Assembly (NCBI RefSeq): GCF_007833355.1
Contig: NZ_CP020914.1
Location: forward strand, 2,776,047 to 2,840,046
Length of the DNA: 64,000 nucleotides
Direction: 5' to 3'
Origin: Denitratisoma sp. DHT3
Lineage (GTDB): Bacteria > Pseudomonadota > Gammaproteobacteria > Burkholderiales > Rhodocyclaceae
Position 1 is the first letter of the stretch. Every line of letters starts with the position of its first letter. Below the pieces are notes generated by a model. The model made no database searches and was not told the DNA's origin. It saw nothing but the letters and a program-made list of their open reading frames with translations. Below are positions 32,505-40,069 of the stretch, piece by piece. The translations under genes and the position numbers were made by a program.

Positions 32505-33611
32505 ATGAGGCGCTTGCAGAAGGTTCCCTCTCCCCCCCTTGCGGGAGAGGGAGAGGGCGATGGATATTTTTCCGACCGCCTGGTCGCCTGGCATCGCCGC
32601 CACGGCCGTCACGATCTGCCCTGGCAGAACACCCGCGACCCCTATCGGGTCTGGCTCTCGGAAATCATGCTGCAGCAGACCCAGGTGGCGACGGTGATCC
32701 CCTATTACCGGCGTTTCCTGGAGCGCTTCCCGACGCTCGCCGCGCTGGCGGCCGCGCCGGTGGAGGAGGTGATGGCGCTGTGGAGCGGCCTGGGCTACTA
32801 CGCCCGGGCGCGCAACCTCCATGCCTGCGCGCGGGCCGTGATGGAAACGCACGGCGGCCGCTTCCCGGCCGCGCCCGAGGCGATCGCCGAACTGCCGGGC
32901 ATCGGCCGTTCCACCGCCAATGCCATCGCCACCTTCTGTTTCGATGCCCGCGCGCCGATCCTCGACGGCAACGTCAAGCGGGTCTTCGCCCGCTGCTTCG
33001 GCATCGAGGGCTTCCCCGGCACGCCGGCGGTGGAGCGGGAACTCTGGACCCTGGCCGAGTCCCTGATGCCGCCGCGCCAGGACGGCGAGGGTGGGCCGTG
33101 TGGGAATTACATCCAGGCGCAGATGGACCTGGGCGCCACGGTCTGCACCCGCGCCAAGCCGCGCTGCGAAGCCTGTCCGTTGGCGGAGATCTGCGTCGCC
33201 CGCAGCACCGGCCGCCAGGCCGAACTGCCTGTCGCCCGGCCGCGCAAGGCCCTGCCGGAACGGGAGGCGATCGTGCTGCTGCTGGTCGATCAGGGCCGGG
33301 TGCTGCTGGAGCAGCGCCCCCCTAGCGGCATCTGGGGCGGACTGCTGTCGCTGCCGGAACTGCCGGCCGGCGCCGATCCCGCGCAATACGCGCTGGACGC
33401 TTTTGGTTGCCTGGCCGAGGACTGGGAGGAACTGCCGGGCCTGGTGCATACCTTCACCCATTTCCGCCTGCACCTGACGCCCCTACGCACCCGGGTCCGG
33501 CTGTTGCCGCAGGCGCGGGAACAGGGAGCGCGCTGGCTGGATCCTGGGCAGTTGGATGACGCGCCTCTGCCGACACCCATCCGCCGCATTCTGGTGGGAT
33601 TCGGGCGGTGA
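32505..33611 (+). CDS. mutY: A/G-specific adenine DNA glycosylase
   Basis: A 368-residue MutY, removing adenine paired with 8-oxoguanine. The catalytic Glu lies in SEIMLQQTQVATVIPYY, the helix-hairpin-helix is ELPGIGRSTANAIATF with the Asp in PILDGNVKRVFAR, and the iron-sulfur ligands are in CTRAKPRCEACPLAEIC (C-x6-C-x2-C-x5-C). The C-terminal NUDIX-like domain (about 235-365) recognises 8-oxoG. The N-terminal ten or so residues (KVPSPPLAGEGEG) come from a low-complexity intergenic-type sequence, so the true start could lie further in. It is convergent with the Fic gene, with only seven bases between them. Confidence 0.96.
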   Translation: MRRLQKVPSPPLAGEGEGDGYFSDRLVAWHRRHGRHDLPWQNTRDPYRVWLSEIMLQQTQVATVIPYYRRFLERFPTLAALAAAPVEEVMALWSGLGYYARARNLHACARAVMETHGGRFPAAPEAIAELPGIGRSTANAIATFCFDARAPILDGNVKRVFARCFGIEGFPGTPAVERELWTLAESLMPPRQDGEGGPCGNYIQAQMDLGATVCTRAKPRCEACPLAEICVARSTGRQAELPVARPRKALPEREAIVLLLVDQGRVLLEQRPPSGIWGGLLSLPELPAGADPAQYALDAFGCLAEDWEELPGLVHTFTHFRLHLTPLRTRVRLLPQAREQGARWLDPGQLDDAPLPTPIRRILVGFGR

Positions 33612-33618
33612 AGGCGGG

Positions 33619-34962
33619 TCACTTCGCCATGGCGGCCAGCCGGTCCTTCAGATCTGGGGGCGCGAAGAACACATAGGCGTTTCCCTGCTTGGCTTTCTCC
33701 AGCAGCCCCAGTTCGTGCAGCGTCAGCAAGTCGCTGCGGGCGGTCTGGTAGACCACGTTGTGGGAGCGCTGGTGGGCATCGACCCGATAACCCTCGCCGG
33801 TGTTGCGCAGTGCATGGGTCAGCAGGGCAACCTGCCGATGATTGAAGCGGGTACGGAGCGCTGGCGAGGCGGCGAGCATCCGTTCCGTTTCCTTCTGCTC
33901 CTGGGTTTTCCGGCCCAGGTATTCATGCAGCGCCACGATGGCCCGTCGGATCGTGGTGAGCTGATGCAGCAGGAAATAGGTGGTGTCGTTCCCGTCCGTC
34001 TCGGTGTGCAGGTAGGCTCGCATGTAGCGGGACGGGGCGCGGCGCAGGATGTGGCTGATCGATGTGTATTCCATCAGCCAGTAGCCGCTGCGGGCCATGG
34101 ACCAGTAGAACAGCGCCCGGGCGGTGCGGCCGTTCCCATCCACGAAGGGGTGGTCGTAGCCGATCATGAAATGCAGCAGGATCGCCCGCAGCACGGGATG
34201 AACGAAGGGCAGGGAAGTTTCATCCGCGTTGGCGAAAGCGCAAAGCCGCTCCAGGCGTTCGGGAAGCTCCTGATGGTCGGGCGGGACATGGACGATGGCG
34301 TCATCGCGCTGGTCGACGACATGGACATCGTCGGATTGGCGCAGGCGGCCGGCCTCCTCGGGATTTTCCAGCGTGTCTGTGGTGAGTATGCGATGCAGCT
34401 CCAGGATGTGCTCCGGCGTCAGGGCTTCATGCTTCAGGGTGCGCAGGTGTTCCATCGCCCGGTAATTGTTGAAGATCATCCTCTCGCTGTGGTCAGCGGG
34501 TTTCCGGCCCGTGCGCAGCATCGCTGCCGCGATTTGCCGCGTGGTGGAGGCCCCTTCAAGTTGACTGGAGGTGATGGCCTCCTCGATCAGGGAACTCATC
34601 AGGTAGCGGTTCGGGTCTTCCCGCAGGGGTTCCCCCGCCGTGCTGCGAATCTGCCCGGCGGCATCCCGGTCGATGTGATGGAGATCGATGAGTACCGGAC
34701 TGGGCGTGGCAAAGCGGAAGGGCAGCCCCTGTTTGTCGAGCAAGGGTAGGTTCTGCATCAGGGCGGCCCGGGAGATGGTTACCGTGGCCCACCACTCATC
34801 CCGGGACAGCCCCGGGGGCGGATCCCGGTAGCGCATTTCGTCCCAGTGGAGATAGCGCCCCTTGGGCAGAGGTGTCGTGTTCTGGAAAACTACCTGAATC
34901 CGCTCTGGATCGAGGCGCTCGAGGATTTGCCGGAGATCCGGGGCTGGTTCTGGAAGCCTCAT
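33619..34962 (-). CDS. Fic domain protein with internal inhibitory motif
   Basis: A 447-residue Fic protein, probably an AMP-transferase acting on a protein target. The catalytic motif HPFVDGNGRTAR is near residue 270. The inhibitory helix motif S-x-x-x-E-G is at about 131-136 (SSQLEG) inside the same chain, marking a class II, self-inhibited Fic. The N-terminal domain (about 1-90) belongs to the DUF4172-like or Fic_N type, and the C-terminal part (about 375-440) looks like a winged helix (VVYQTARSDLLTLHELGLLE). It has its own promoter with repeated ATTAGTA operators, suggesting autoregulation through the C-terminal DNA-binding domain. Confidence 0.92.
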   Translation of the reverse strand: MRLPEPAPDLRQILERLDPERIQVVFQNTTPLPKGRYLHWDEMRYRDPPPGLSRDEWWATVTISRAALMQNLPLLDKQGLPFRFATPSPVLIDLHHIDRDAAGQIRSTAGEPLREDPNRYLMSSLIEEAITSSQLEGASTTRQIAAAMLRTGRKPADHSERMIFNNYRAMEHLRTLKHEALTPEHILELHRILTTDTLENPEEAGRLRQSDDVHVVDQRDDAIVHVPPDHQELPERLERLCAFANADETSLPFVHPVLRAILLHFMIGYDHPFVDGNGRTARALFYWSMARSGYWLMEYTSISHILRRAPSRYMRAYLHTETDGNDTTYFLLHQLTTIRRAIVALHEYLGRKTQEQKETERMLAASPALRTRFNHRQVALLTHALRNTGEGYRVDAHQRSHNVVYQTARSDLLTLHELGLLEKAKQGNAYVFFAPPDLKDRLAAMAK

Positions 34963-34967
34963 TTGTG

Positions 34968-35051
34968 TACTAATTTCACAATTGATTAGTAGAAATTAGT
35001 ATAGGGGCCAGATAGTAATAATGTCTACTAATCTATAGAAGTATTAGTAGA
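34968..35051 (-). promoter_or_regulatory. Fic promoter with array of ACTAAT/ATTAGT operators
   Basis: Read on the minus strand, TAGACA (35022-35027) and TATACT (34998-35003) with 18-base spacing form a strong promoter. A palindrome TCTACTAAT...ATTAGTAGA (35024-35051) overlaps the -35. A second, TACTAAT...ATTAGTA (34968-34991), covers the start region, and one further ATTAGTA is at 34995. This is a typical double operator for autoregulation. Confidence 0.7.
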
Positions 35052-35082
35052 TATTGCCATGGGAAAGATGAGTCCAGAATAA

Positions 35083-35685
35083 CTACGCTCTGCCCCAGCG
35101 GGGCATCAGGGCATGGGGCACGTCCAACTGGTCGAGAATGCGGGCGACGACGAAATCCACCACGCCCGCGACATCCTGCGGATGGTGATAGAAGCCGGGG
35201 CTGGGCGGCAGGATCACGGCGCCGGCGCGGGACAGGCGCAGCATGTTCTCCAACTGGATGGTCGACAGCGGGGTTTCCCGCGGCACCAGGATCAGTTTCC
35301 GGCCTTCCTTCAGCACCACGTCGGCGGCGCGGGTGGTGAGGTCGGACGCCATGCCGGCGGCCACCTCGGCCAGCGTGCCCATGGTGCAGGGGCAGATCAC
35401 GTAGGCGTCGGGCGGATTGGAGCCCGAGGCGAGCGGCGCGTTCCAGTCGTCGCGGCCGAACACCGCGAGCTGGTCCTCGGCGGCGCCGAAGCGCTCGGCG
35501 AAATACCGCCGCGCCTCGCGCGGCTGGCTGGGCAGCACCAGGTTCATCTCCTGCTTGGCGACGATCTGGGCGGCCTGCGAATAGACCAGCCAGACCCGCA
35601 CGCCGGCGGAAAGCAGGCATTCGAGCAGGCGCACGCCATAGGGCATGCCGGAGGCGCCGGTGAAGGCGAGGGCGACGGTTTTCAT
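35083..35685 (-). CDS. ubiX: Flavin prenyltransferase UbiX
   Basis: A 200-residue UbiX/Pad1 enzyme that joins a dimethylallyl group to FMN to make the prenyl-FMN cofactor of UbiD decarboxylases. The motifs ALAFTGASGMPYGVRLLE, VICPCTMGTLAEVAAGMASD, LVPRETPLSTIQLENML and MPPxPGFYHHP-type ILPPSPGFYHHPQ are all present, at the family's usual length. Its ATG overlaps the stop of the Gx-transporter gene by four bases, so it ends a three-gene operon with flavin-linked partners. No ubiD is visible in the window. Confidence 0.95.
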   Translation of the reverse strand: MKTVALAFTGASGMPYGVRLLECLLSAGVRVWLVYSQAAQIVAKQEMNLVLPSQPREARRYFAERFGAAEDQLAVFGRDDWNAPLASGSNPPDAYVICPCTMGTLAEVAAGMASDLTTRAADVVLKEGRKLILVPRETPLSTIQLENMLRLSRAGAVILPPSPGFYHHPQDVAGVVDFVVARILDQLDVPHALMPRWGRA

Positions 35686-36212
35686 GCAGAGTTTTCCCGC
35701 AACAGGGCGGCGGCCACGAGGCCGTTGACGATACCGAAGATCAAGGCCGCGGTGGTGAATACCGGCACCAGATAGAACACCCCGTTGTGCGGCACCAGCC
35801 AGAACCGGGCCAGCAGCACCTGGCCGCCGATATGGGCGAAGGCGCCCACCAGGCTCAGGGTCACCGGCCCGAAGACACGGCGCGGCAGATGGGCGGCCAG
35901 CGCCAGGGCACCCAGGCTCAGCAGCGCGCCGGTGAGGCTGAGGAAGAAGCCGGGGGCGAGGAACTGGCCCATCAGCAGGCTGCCGGCGAACACCCGCAGC
36001 AGGGCCACCCAGGCCGCCTCGCGCCAGCCGTGACGCAGCAGCACCAGCAGCACCACGATGTTCGCCAGGCCCGGCTTTACGCCCGGCAGCGGCAGCGGGA
36101 TCGCCGCCTCGGCCACGGTCAGCGCGATCGCCGCGGCGGCGTAGCGGGCCACGCGCCGGTCGTCGGGCGTGACCGGGAGTTCGAGCGGGCGATCAGTAGG
36201 CGAGCGAGTCAT
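35682..36212 (-). CDS. Gx transporter family membrane protein
   Basis: A 176-residue protein with five or six hydrophobic helices and the family stretch AIPLPLPGVKPGLANIVVLL. Gx transporters (formerly heptaprenyl diphosphate synthase component I) resemble small ECF-type substrate-binding subunits and are regularly found with NusG domain II proteins in flavin-based electron-transfer loci. It overlaps the NusG-II gene by 20 bases and ubiX by 4. What it moves is not known. Confidence 0.88.
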   Translation of the reverse strand: MTRSPTDRPLELPVTPDDRRVARYAAAAIALTVAEAAIPLPLPGVKPGLANIVVLLVLLRHGWREAAWVALLRVFAGSLLMGQFLAPGFFLSLTGALLSLGALALAAHLPRRVFGPVTLSLVGAFAHIGGQVLLARFWLVPHNGVFYLVPVFTTAALIFGIVNGLVAAALLRENSA

Positions 36213-36612
36213 GGCCGGCGTCGCGCCCGGTGAGGGTGAGGCTGACGTGGTTGGGGGCGCAGATCGCCACCGCGCCGGGACGGCTCAGCCAGCCCTGTTT
36301 GACGCAGTACTGGCGCGGGCCGGGGTCGGACAGCACGCGGACCCGGCCCGGCTGCACTTCGACCACGGTTTCGCCCAGCGGTCCGGCGACGACGATTTTT
36401 TTCGCCGTCGTCAGCGGCAGTTGCGCCACCGCCTGGCCGTCCTTGCGCACCACCACCGCATCCGCCGTGCCGCCCCGCCACAGCAGGGGAAAGGAGGCGA
36501 CCACCAGCAGCAGCGCGCACGAGGCGGTCAGCCAGTCCCCCGGCCGCAGCAACGACAGCCAGTCGGCGGGGCTGGTGGGGAGACTGGTGGGAGATGGTTT
36601 CTTATGACTCAA
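36193..36612 (-). CDS. NusG domain II-containing protein
   Basis: About 139 residues from TTG at 36610-36612; a start at 36660 would add residues that come from the adjacent repeat and is less likely. A membrane anchor (LTASCALLLVVASFPLLW) precedes a small extracytoplasmic domain with the pattern RVRVLSDPGPRQYCVKQGWL followed by AICAPNHVSLTLTG, matching NusG domain II proteins. Such proteins travel with Gx transporters and are proposed to act at the cell surface in flavin-dependent redox systems. Despite the name, they are not transcription factors. Confidence 0.82.
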   Translation of the reverse strand: MSHKKPSPTSLPTSPADWLSLLRPGDWLTASCALLLVVASFPLLWRGGTADAVVVRKDGQAVAQLPLTTAKKIVVAGPLGETVVEVQPGRVRVLSDPGPRQYCVKQGWLSRPGAVAICAPNHVSLTLTGRDAGHDSLAY

Positions 36613-36639
36613 GTTTATTGACCTGCGCTCCCCCGACAG

Positions 36640-36790
36640 AGCTTTTCCGCCGCGCCGCATTTCCCACGATGGGGAAAAGCGGCACGCGGCGCCAGCCGCA
36701 ACCTATCGGTGGGTGCTGCCACAGCGCTCCCCGTAACTTCGAGCGCAGCGAGCAGTATCGAACCCCCCGGCGGGGGGCGAAGGGGGGAGA
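36640..36790 (+). repeat. Dispersed intergenic repeat, copy D
   Basis: It starts AGCTTTTCCGCCGCGCCGC, has an insertion-like CATTTCCCACGAT before GGGGAAAAGCGGCACGCGGC, then AACCTATCGGTGGGTGCTGC, CTCCCCGTAACTTCGAGCG and GAACCCCCCGGCGGGGGGCG. It ends six bases from the rapZ stop codon. It is about ten bases longer than copies B and C. Confidence 0.85.
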
Positions 36791-36796
36791 GTTTCC

Positions 36797-37642
36797 TCAT
36801 CCGGCCAGGGTGCGGTGGCGCACCAGCACCCGGGCCTGGTCGCGGAAGCGGGCCGCCAGCCAGTCGGCGAAATACACCGAGCGGTGCTGGCCGCCGGTGC
36901 AGCCGATGGCCACGGTCAGGTAGGCGCGGTTGTCGCGCACGTAGGCCGGCAGCCAGTCGGCGACGAAGCGGCGGATGTCCTCGGCCATCCTGCCCACCTC
37001 GGGCTGCGCTTCGAGAAAACCGATCACCGCCGCGTCGCGGCCGGTGAGCGGCCTGAGCCGCGGGTCGTAATGGGGATTGGGCAGACAGCGCACGTCGAAC
37101 ACCAGGTCGGCGTCCAGCGGCAGGCCGTGCTTGAAGCCGAAGGAGGCGAACAGCAGCGTCAAACCGCTACCGGCGTCCAGGTCGGCCAGGTCCTTGATGA
37201 ACTGGCGCAGCGCGTTGGGCCGCAACTGACTGGTGTCCAGGCGGTGGCCGAGGATGGAGACGGTCTCCAGGGCCTCGCGTTCGCGCGCGATGGCTTCGGC
37301 CAGGGTCATGTCGCCCTGGGCCAGGGGATGGGTGCGGCGGGTTTCCGAAAAACGCTGGATCAGCACGTCGTCGCGCGCATCGAGGAACACCAGCCGCACT
37401 TCCACCCCGCCCATGGCCTCCAGGTCGCGCAACTGCTTGGGCAGCGCGGCGATGCTGCGCCCGCCGCGCATGTCCATCGCCACCGCCACCCGGGTGTAGT
37501 CCTCGGCCTGGAGCTGGCCCACCAACTGCGGCAGCAGCGGCGCCGGCAGGTTGTCCACGCAGTAGTAGCCGGAATCCTCCAGCATGTTCAAGGCCACGCT
37601 CTTGCCCGAGCCGGACAGGCCGCTGATCAGGATCAACCGCAC
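36797..37642 (-). CDS. rapZ: RNase adapter RapZ / nucleotide-binding protein
   Basis: A 281-residue RapZ (YvcJ family). Walker A is GLSGSGKS at residues 8-15, and Walker B-like [20 protein letters not shown] is in the middle. The C-terminal [20 protein letters not shown] is the family signature for the regulatory-RNA and RNase E-binding domain. The start is GTG at 37640-37642 (MRLILISG). It overlaps the small Cys-rich gene upstream by ten bases, so the run of minus-strand genes from 38577 to 36797 is probably one operon. Repeat copy D lies immediately downstream. Confidence 0.96.
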   Translation of the reverse strand: MRLILISGLSGSGKSVALNMLEDSGYYCVDNLPAPLLPQLVGQLQAEDYTRVAVAMDMRGGRSIAALPKQLRDLEAMGGVEVRLVFLDARDDVLIQRFSETRRTHPLAQGDMTLAEAIAREREALETVSILGHRLDTSQLRPNALRQFIKDLADLDAGSGLTLLFASFGFKHGLPLDADLVFDVRCLPNPHYDPRLRPLTGRDAAVIGFLEAQPEVGRMAEDIRRFVADWLPAYVRDNRAYLTVAIGCTGGQHRSVYFADWLAARFRDQARVLVRHRTLAG

Positions 37643-37794
37643 GACGCGCTTTCCTCCGCCGGCGGTCTGAGCGCGCCGTCATCGACGCGGCCGGGTTCGA
37701 TCAGCGGGCGGCCGCAGCCCTGGCACCGGCCCGACAGCGGGTCGGGTTCGCAGATGCCGATGCATTCGTATTCCATCGTGTGCTCTTCATCCAT
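37633..37794 (-). CDS. Small Cys-rich protein, DUF1289-like
   Basis: Fifty-three residues, [20 protein letters not shown] then [16 protein letters not shown] and an acidic tail ending ESASCG. The pattern C-x3-C-x8-C-x2-C resembles the DUF1289 metal-binding knuckle found in the next gene upstream. Its stop lies inside the start of rapZ (ten-base overlap), and its start lies inside the end of the DUF1289 gene (eight-base overlap), which strongly supports translation. The function is unknown, and it is easily missed because of its size. Confidence 0.72.
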   Translation of the reverse strand: MDEEHTMEYECIGICEPDPLSGRCQGCGRPLIEPGRVDDGALRPPAEESASCG

Positions 37795-37990
37795 TGCGGG
37801 CGTTCCTTGCCTGCCGCCGCCGCGCCACGGCCTCCAGGATGCGCAGGCGCTCTTCGTCGCTGGCCTCGCCCCAGGCCATGATCTCGTCCAGGGTGCGCAG
37901 GCAGCCCAGGCAGACCAGGGTCTCGTCGTCCAGGCAGCACTGGCGCACGCAAGGGGATTGCACTCTCAGAAGCCTCCGCGCTTGAGCCAT
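37787..37990 (-). CDS. DUF1289 domain protein
   Basis: A 67-residue protein with the DUF1289 core SPCVRQCCLDDETLVCLGCL followed by RTLDEIMAWGEASDEERLRI. Four or five cysteines suggest metal or iron-sulfur binding. The function of the family is unknown. It overlaps the isomerase gene upstream by 25 bases and the small Cys-rich gene downstream by 8, in the rapZ operon. Confidence 0.9.
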   Translation of the reverse strand: MAQARRLLRVQSPCVRQCCLDDETLVCLGCLRTLDEIMAWGEASDEERLRILEAVARRRQARNARNG

Positions 37991-38577
37991 TTTTCCAGTT
38001 GGGGCAGACGATCGACGCCGAAGAAGGGTTCTCCGTCCACCACGAAATAAGGGGAGCCGAACACGCCGCGCGCGATCGCGCTTTCGGTCTCCGCCCGCAA
38101 GCGCTCCTTCACCGCCGGCTCGGCCAGCGCGGCTTCCAGCCGGGCCGGAGCCACGCCCAGTTCCTCGCCCACGGCGAGCACCGTGTCGGTCTCGCCGATG
38201 TTCCGGCCGCCGATGAAATAGGCCCGATACAGGGCGTGGGCCAGGCGCCGCGCGGCGGCGTCATCCTCTCCTTGCAGCCAGTAGCAGGCGCGGGCCGCGG
38301 CCTGGGTGGCGACGGGGAAAACGGCCGGCATGGCGAAGGGCAGGCCGTGGAAGCGCGCCGAACGGGCGAAGTCGCGCAGCGCATAGGCGCCCTTCATGGG
38401 CTGATGCACCAGGGGCTGGGAGCCGGTAGCCTTGAACACCGCACCCAGCAGGATGGGCCGCCATGCCACCGAGCGGCCGTGGGCCGCGGCCAGATCGTCG
38501 ATCAGCTCGCTGGCCAGGTAGCCGTAGGGGGAGGAAAAGTCGAAATAGAATTCGACGGGAGCGTCGGCAGTCTTCAT
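37966..38577 (-). CDS. 2-hydroxychromene-2-carboxylate isomerase, DsbA-like thioredoxin fold
   Basis: A 203-residue kappa-class GST/DsbA-like protein. It starts PVEFYFDFSSPYGYLASELI, has the conserved PMKGAYALRDFARSA and ends with GVFGSPYFVVDGEPFFGVDR. There is no CxxC; the catalytic Ser of the SSPYGY motif is present, as in glutathione-dependent HCCA isomerases of naphthalene degradation. No aromatic pathway is nearby, so the substrate is unclear. It is the first gene of the run leading to rapZ. Confidence 0.9.
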   Translation of the reverse strand: MKTADAPVEFYFDFSSPYGYLASELIDDLAAAHGRSVAWRPILLGAVFKATGSQPLVHQPMKGAYALRDFARSARFHGLPFAMPAVFPVATQAAARACYWLQGEDDAAARRLAHALYRAYFIGGRNIGETDTVLAVGEELGVAPARLEAALAEPAVKERLRAETESAIARGVFGSPYFVVDGEPFFGVDRLPQLEKWLKRGGF

Positions 38578-38583
38578 GGGTCG

Positions 38584-38919
38584 TCACGGTGCGGCGTCCG
38601 GAGATTGTAAGGGTGGAATGCCCGCCCTGCGCAGCCGGCCGCGCAGGGCGTCCATCTGCTCCAGTAGATCGGCCACCAGCGCCGCCAGTTCCGGCTCGGC
38701 CTCGAAATCGCGTTCCACTTCGCGCATCCGGCGCGCGCGCAGCAGGCCGGCGGCGGAAAGCCGCCAGTGGCCCGCCACGTTCTCGGCGCCGGTCAGCAGT
38801 CCTTCGTCGATCCGGCACAGCAGCCATTCCAGCTCCACCGGGCAGATCACCGCCGCCAGTTCCAGGGGCAGCCAGTCGTCTTCGATGGGATGGCCGGTCA
38901 GGATTGCGTCGTCTTGCAT
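38584..38919 (-). CDS. cbpM: Chaperone modulator CbpM
   Basis: A 111-residue MerR-like partner of CbpA from ATG at 38917-38919. VICPVELEWLLCRIDEGLLT and the later RLSAAGLLRARRMREVERDF match CbpM, and the C-terminal leucine-rich helix LAALVADLLEQMDALRGRLR should contact the J-domain of CbpA. It lies two bases after the cbpA stop, the usual cbpA-cbpM operon order. Confidence 0.9.
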   Translation of the reverse strand: MQDDAILTGHPIEDDWLPLELAAVICPVELEWLLCRIDEGLLTGAENVAGHWRLSAAGLLRARRMREVERDFEAEPELAALVADLLEQMDALRGRLRRAGIPPLQSPDAAP

Positions 38920-38921
38920 GG

Positions 38922-39896
38922 TCAGGGGCTCCCGGGGCGGCGCGGATCGAAGGCCAGTTCCCGCGCCATGGTTGCGTAAAGCTCGCGGGCTTGCGGGCTG
39001 TCGGCCGGCGGCAGCACCACTTGCAGGTCGAGCAGCAGATCGCCCGCCGGCTGGCCCGGGATGCCCTTGCCGCGCACCCGCAACTGACGTCCGCTCTGGG
39101 CGCCGGCGGGAATGCGCACCTTGAGGCTGGCCGCGGGCAGTTCCACCGGCACGATGGCGCCCAGGGCGGCCTCCCACGGCGTCACCGGCAGCACCAGGTG
39201 CAGGTCGCGCCCGTCCACCCGCAGGCGTCCGTGGGGGTGGAAATGCACCTCCAGCAGCAGATCGCCGGACGCCGCGCCGCCGCTGCCCGGCGCGCCCTGG
39301 CCCGCCAGCCGGATGATCTGGCCCTCGCGCACGCCTTGAGGAATTTTCACGTTCAGGGTCCGCGTCTCCAGGGCGACCCGCCCCTGGGCATCCAGCTTCG
39401 GCACCCGCAGGCTGATCTGGCGGACGGTGCCGGTGAAGGCGTCCTCCAGATCGAGCAGCACCTTGGCGTGATGGTCTTCGCCGCGCATCCGGAACGGCCG
39501 GCCCCGCGCATGAGATCCGTCGTGCGCGCCATCCGCGCCACCTCCCATGTCACCCATGCGGCCGAACAGTTCGGCGAAGAAATCGCTGAAATCCGCCGCC
39601 TCGCGCGAAGAGAAGCCGTGCCCGGAAAATTCGAAGCCGGCGTCCCAGTCCGGCGGTGGACGGAATTCCTGGCCCGGTCGGTAATCCCGCCCCAACTGGT
39701 CGTAGGCGGCGCGTTTCTCCGGGTCGGAGAGCACCGTGTAGGCTTCGTTGATCTCCTTCATCCGCTGCTCGGCGTCCGGCTCCTTGGAGACATCCGGATG
39801 GTATTTCCGCGCCAGCTTGCGGAACGCCTTCTTGATCGCCTCCGCCGTGGCGTCGCGGGCCAACCCCAGGGTCTGGTAATAGTCCTTGAATTCCAT
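38922..39896 (-). CDS. cbpA: Curved DNA-binding DnaJ-like protein CbpA
   Basis: A 324-residue type B J-protein from ATG at 39894-39896, with AAAGGAG six bases before. The J domain (MEFKDYYQTLGLARDATAEA; RKYHPDVSKEP with HPD) is followed by a Phe/Gly-rich linker and two C-terminal client-binding domains (QGVREGQIIRLAGQGAPG, RVRGKGIPGQPAGDLLLD). There is no zinc finger, as expected for CbpA. It stimulates DnaK and can bind curved DNA; CbpM downstream inhibits it. Confidence 0.95.
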   Translation of the reverse strand: MEFKDYYQTLGLARDATAEAIKKAFRKLARKYHPDVSKEPDAEQRMKEINEAYTVLSDPEKRAAYDQLGRDYRPGQEFRPPPDWDAGFEFSGHGFSSREAADFSDFFAELFGRMGDMGGGADGAHDGSHARGRPFRMRGEDHHAKVLLDLEDAFTGTVRQISLRVPKLDAQGRVALETRTLNVKIPQGVREGQIIRLAGQGAPGSGGAASGDLLLEVHFHPHGRLRVDGRDLHLVLPVTPWEAALGAIVPVELPAASLKVRIPAGAQSGRQLRVRGKGIPGQPAGDLLLDLQVVLPPADSPQARELYATMARELAFDPRRPGSP

Positions 39897-40069
39897 GCGG
39901 ACTCCTTTGGTATCGTTCCGAGCGCGTTCCACCCAGTCTAGATAAAGCGGTTCCGGCTGTATATCAAGGGTATGAAATAGAGATTGATGCAGTGCAGCAA
40001 ATATTGGGACATTGGGATAGAATCAGACGATTCCAACGTCCACCGGACCCATTGACGAGGAGCCGCCCC

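Noticed and set aside
34963..34982. Crp-type site TTGTG...CACAA upstream of the Fic gene
   Set aside because: The spacing between TGTG and CACA is nine bases instead of eight, and the sequence is better explained by the ATTAGTA operator array.
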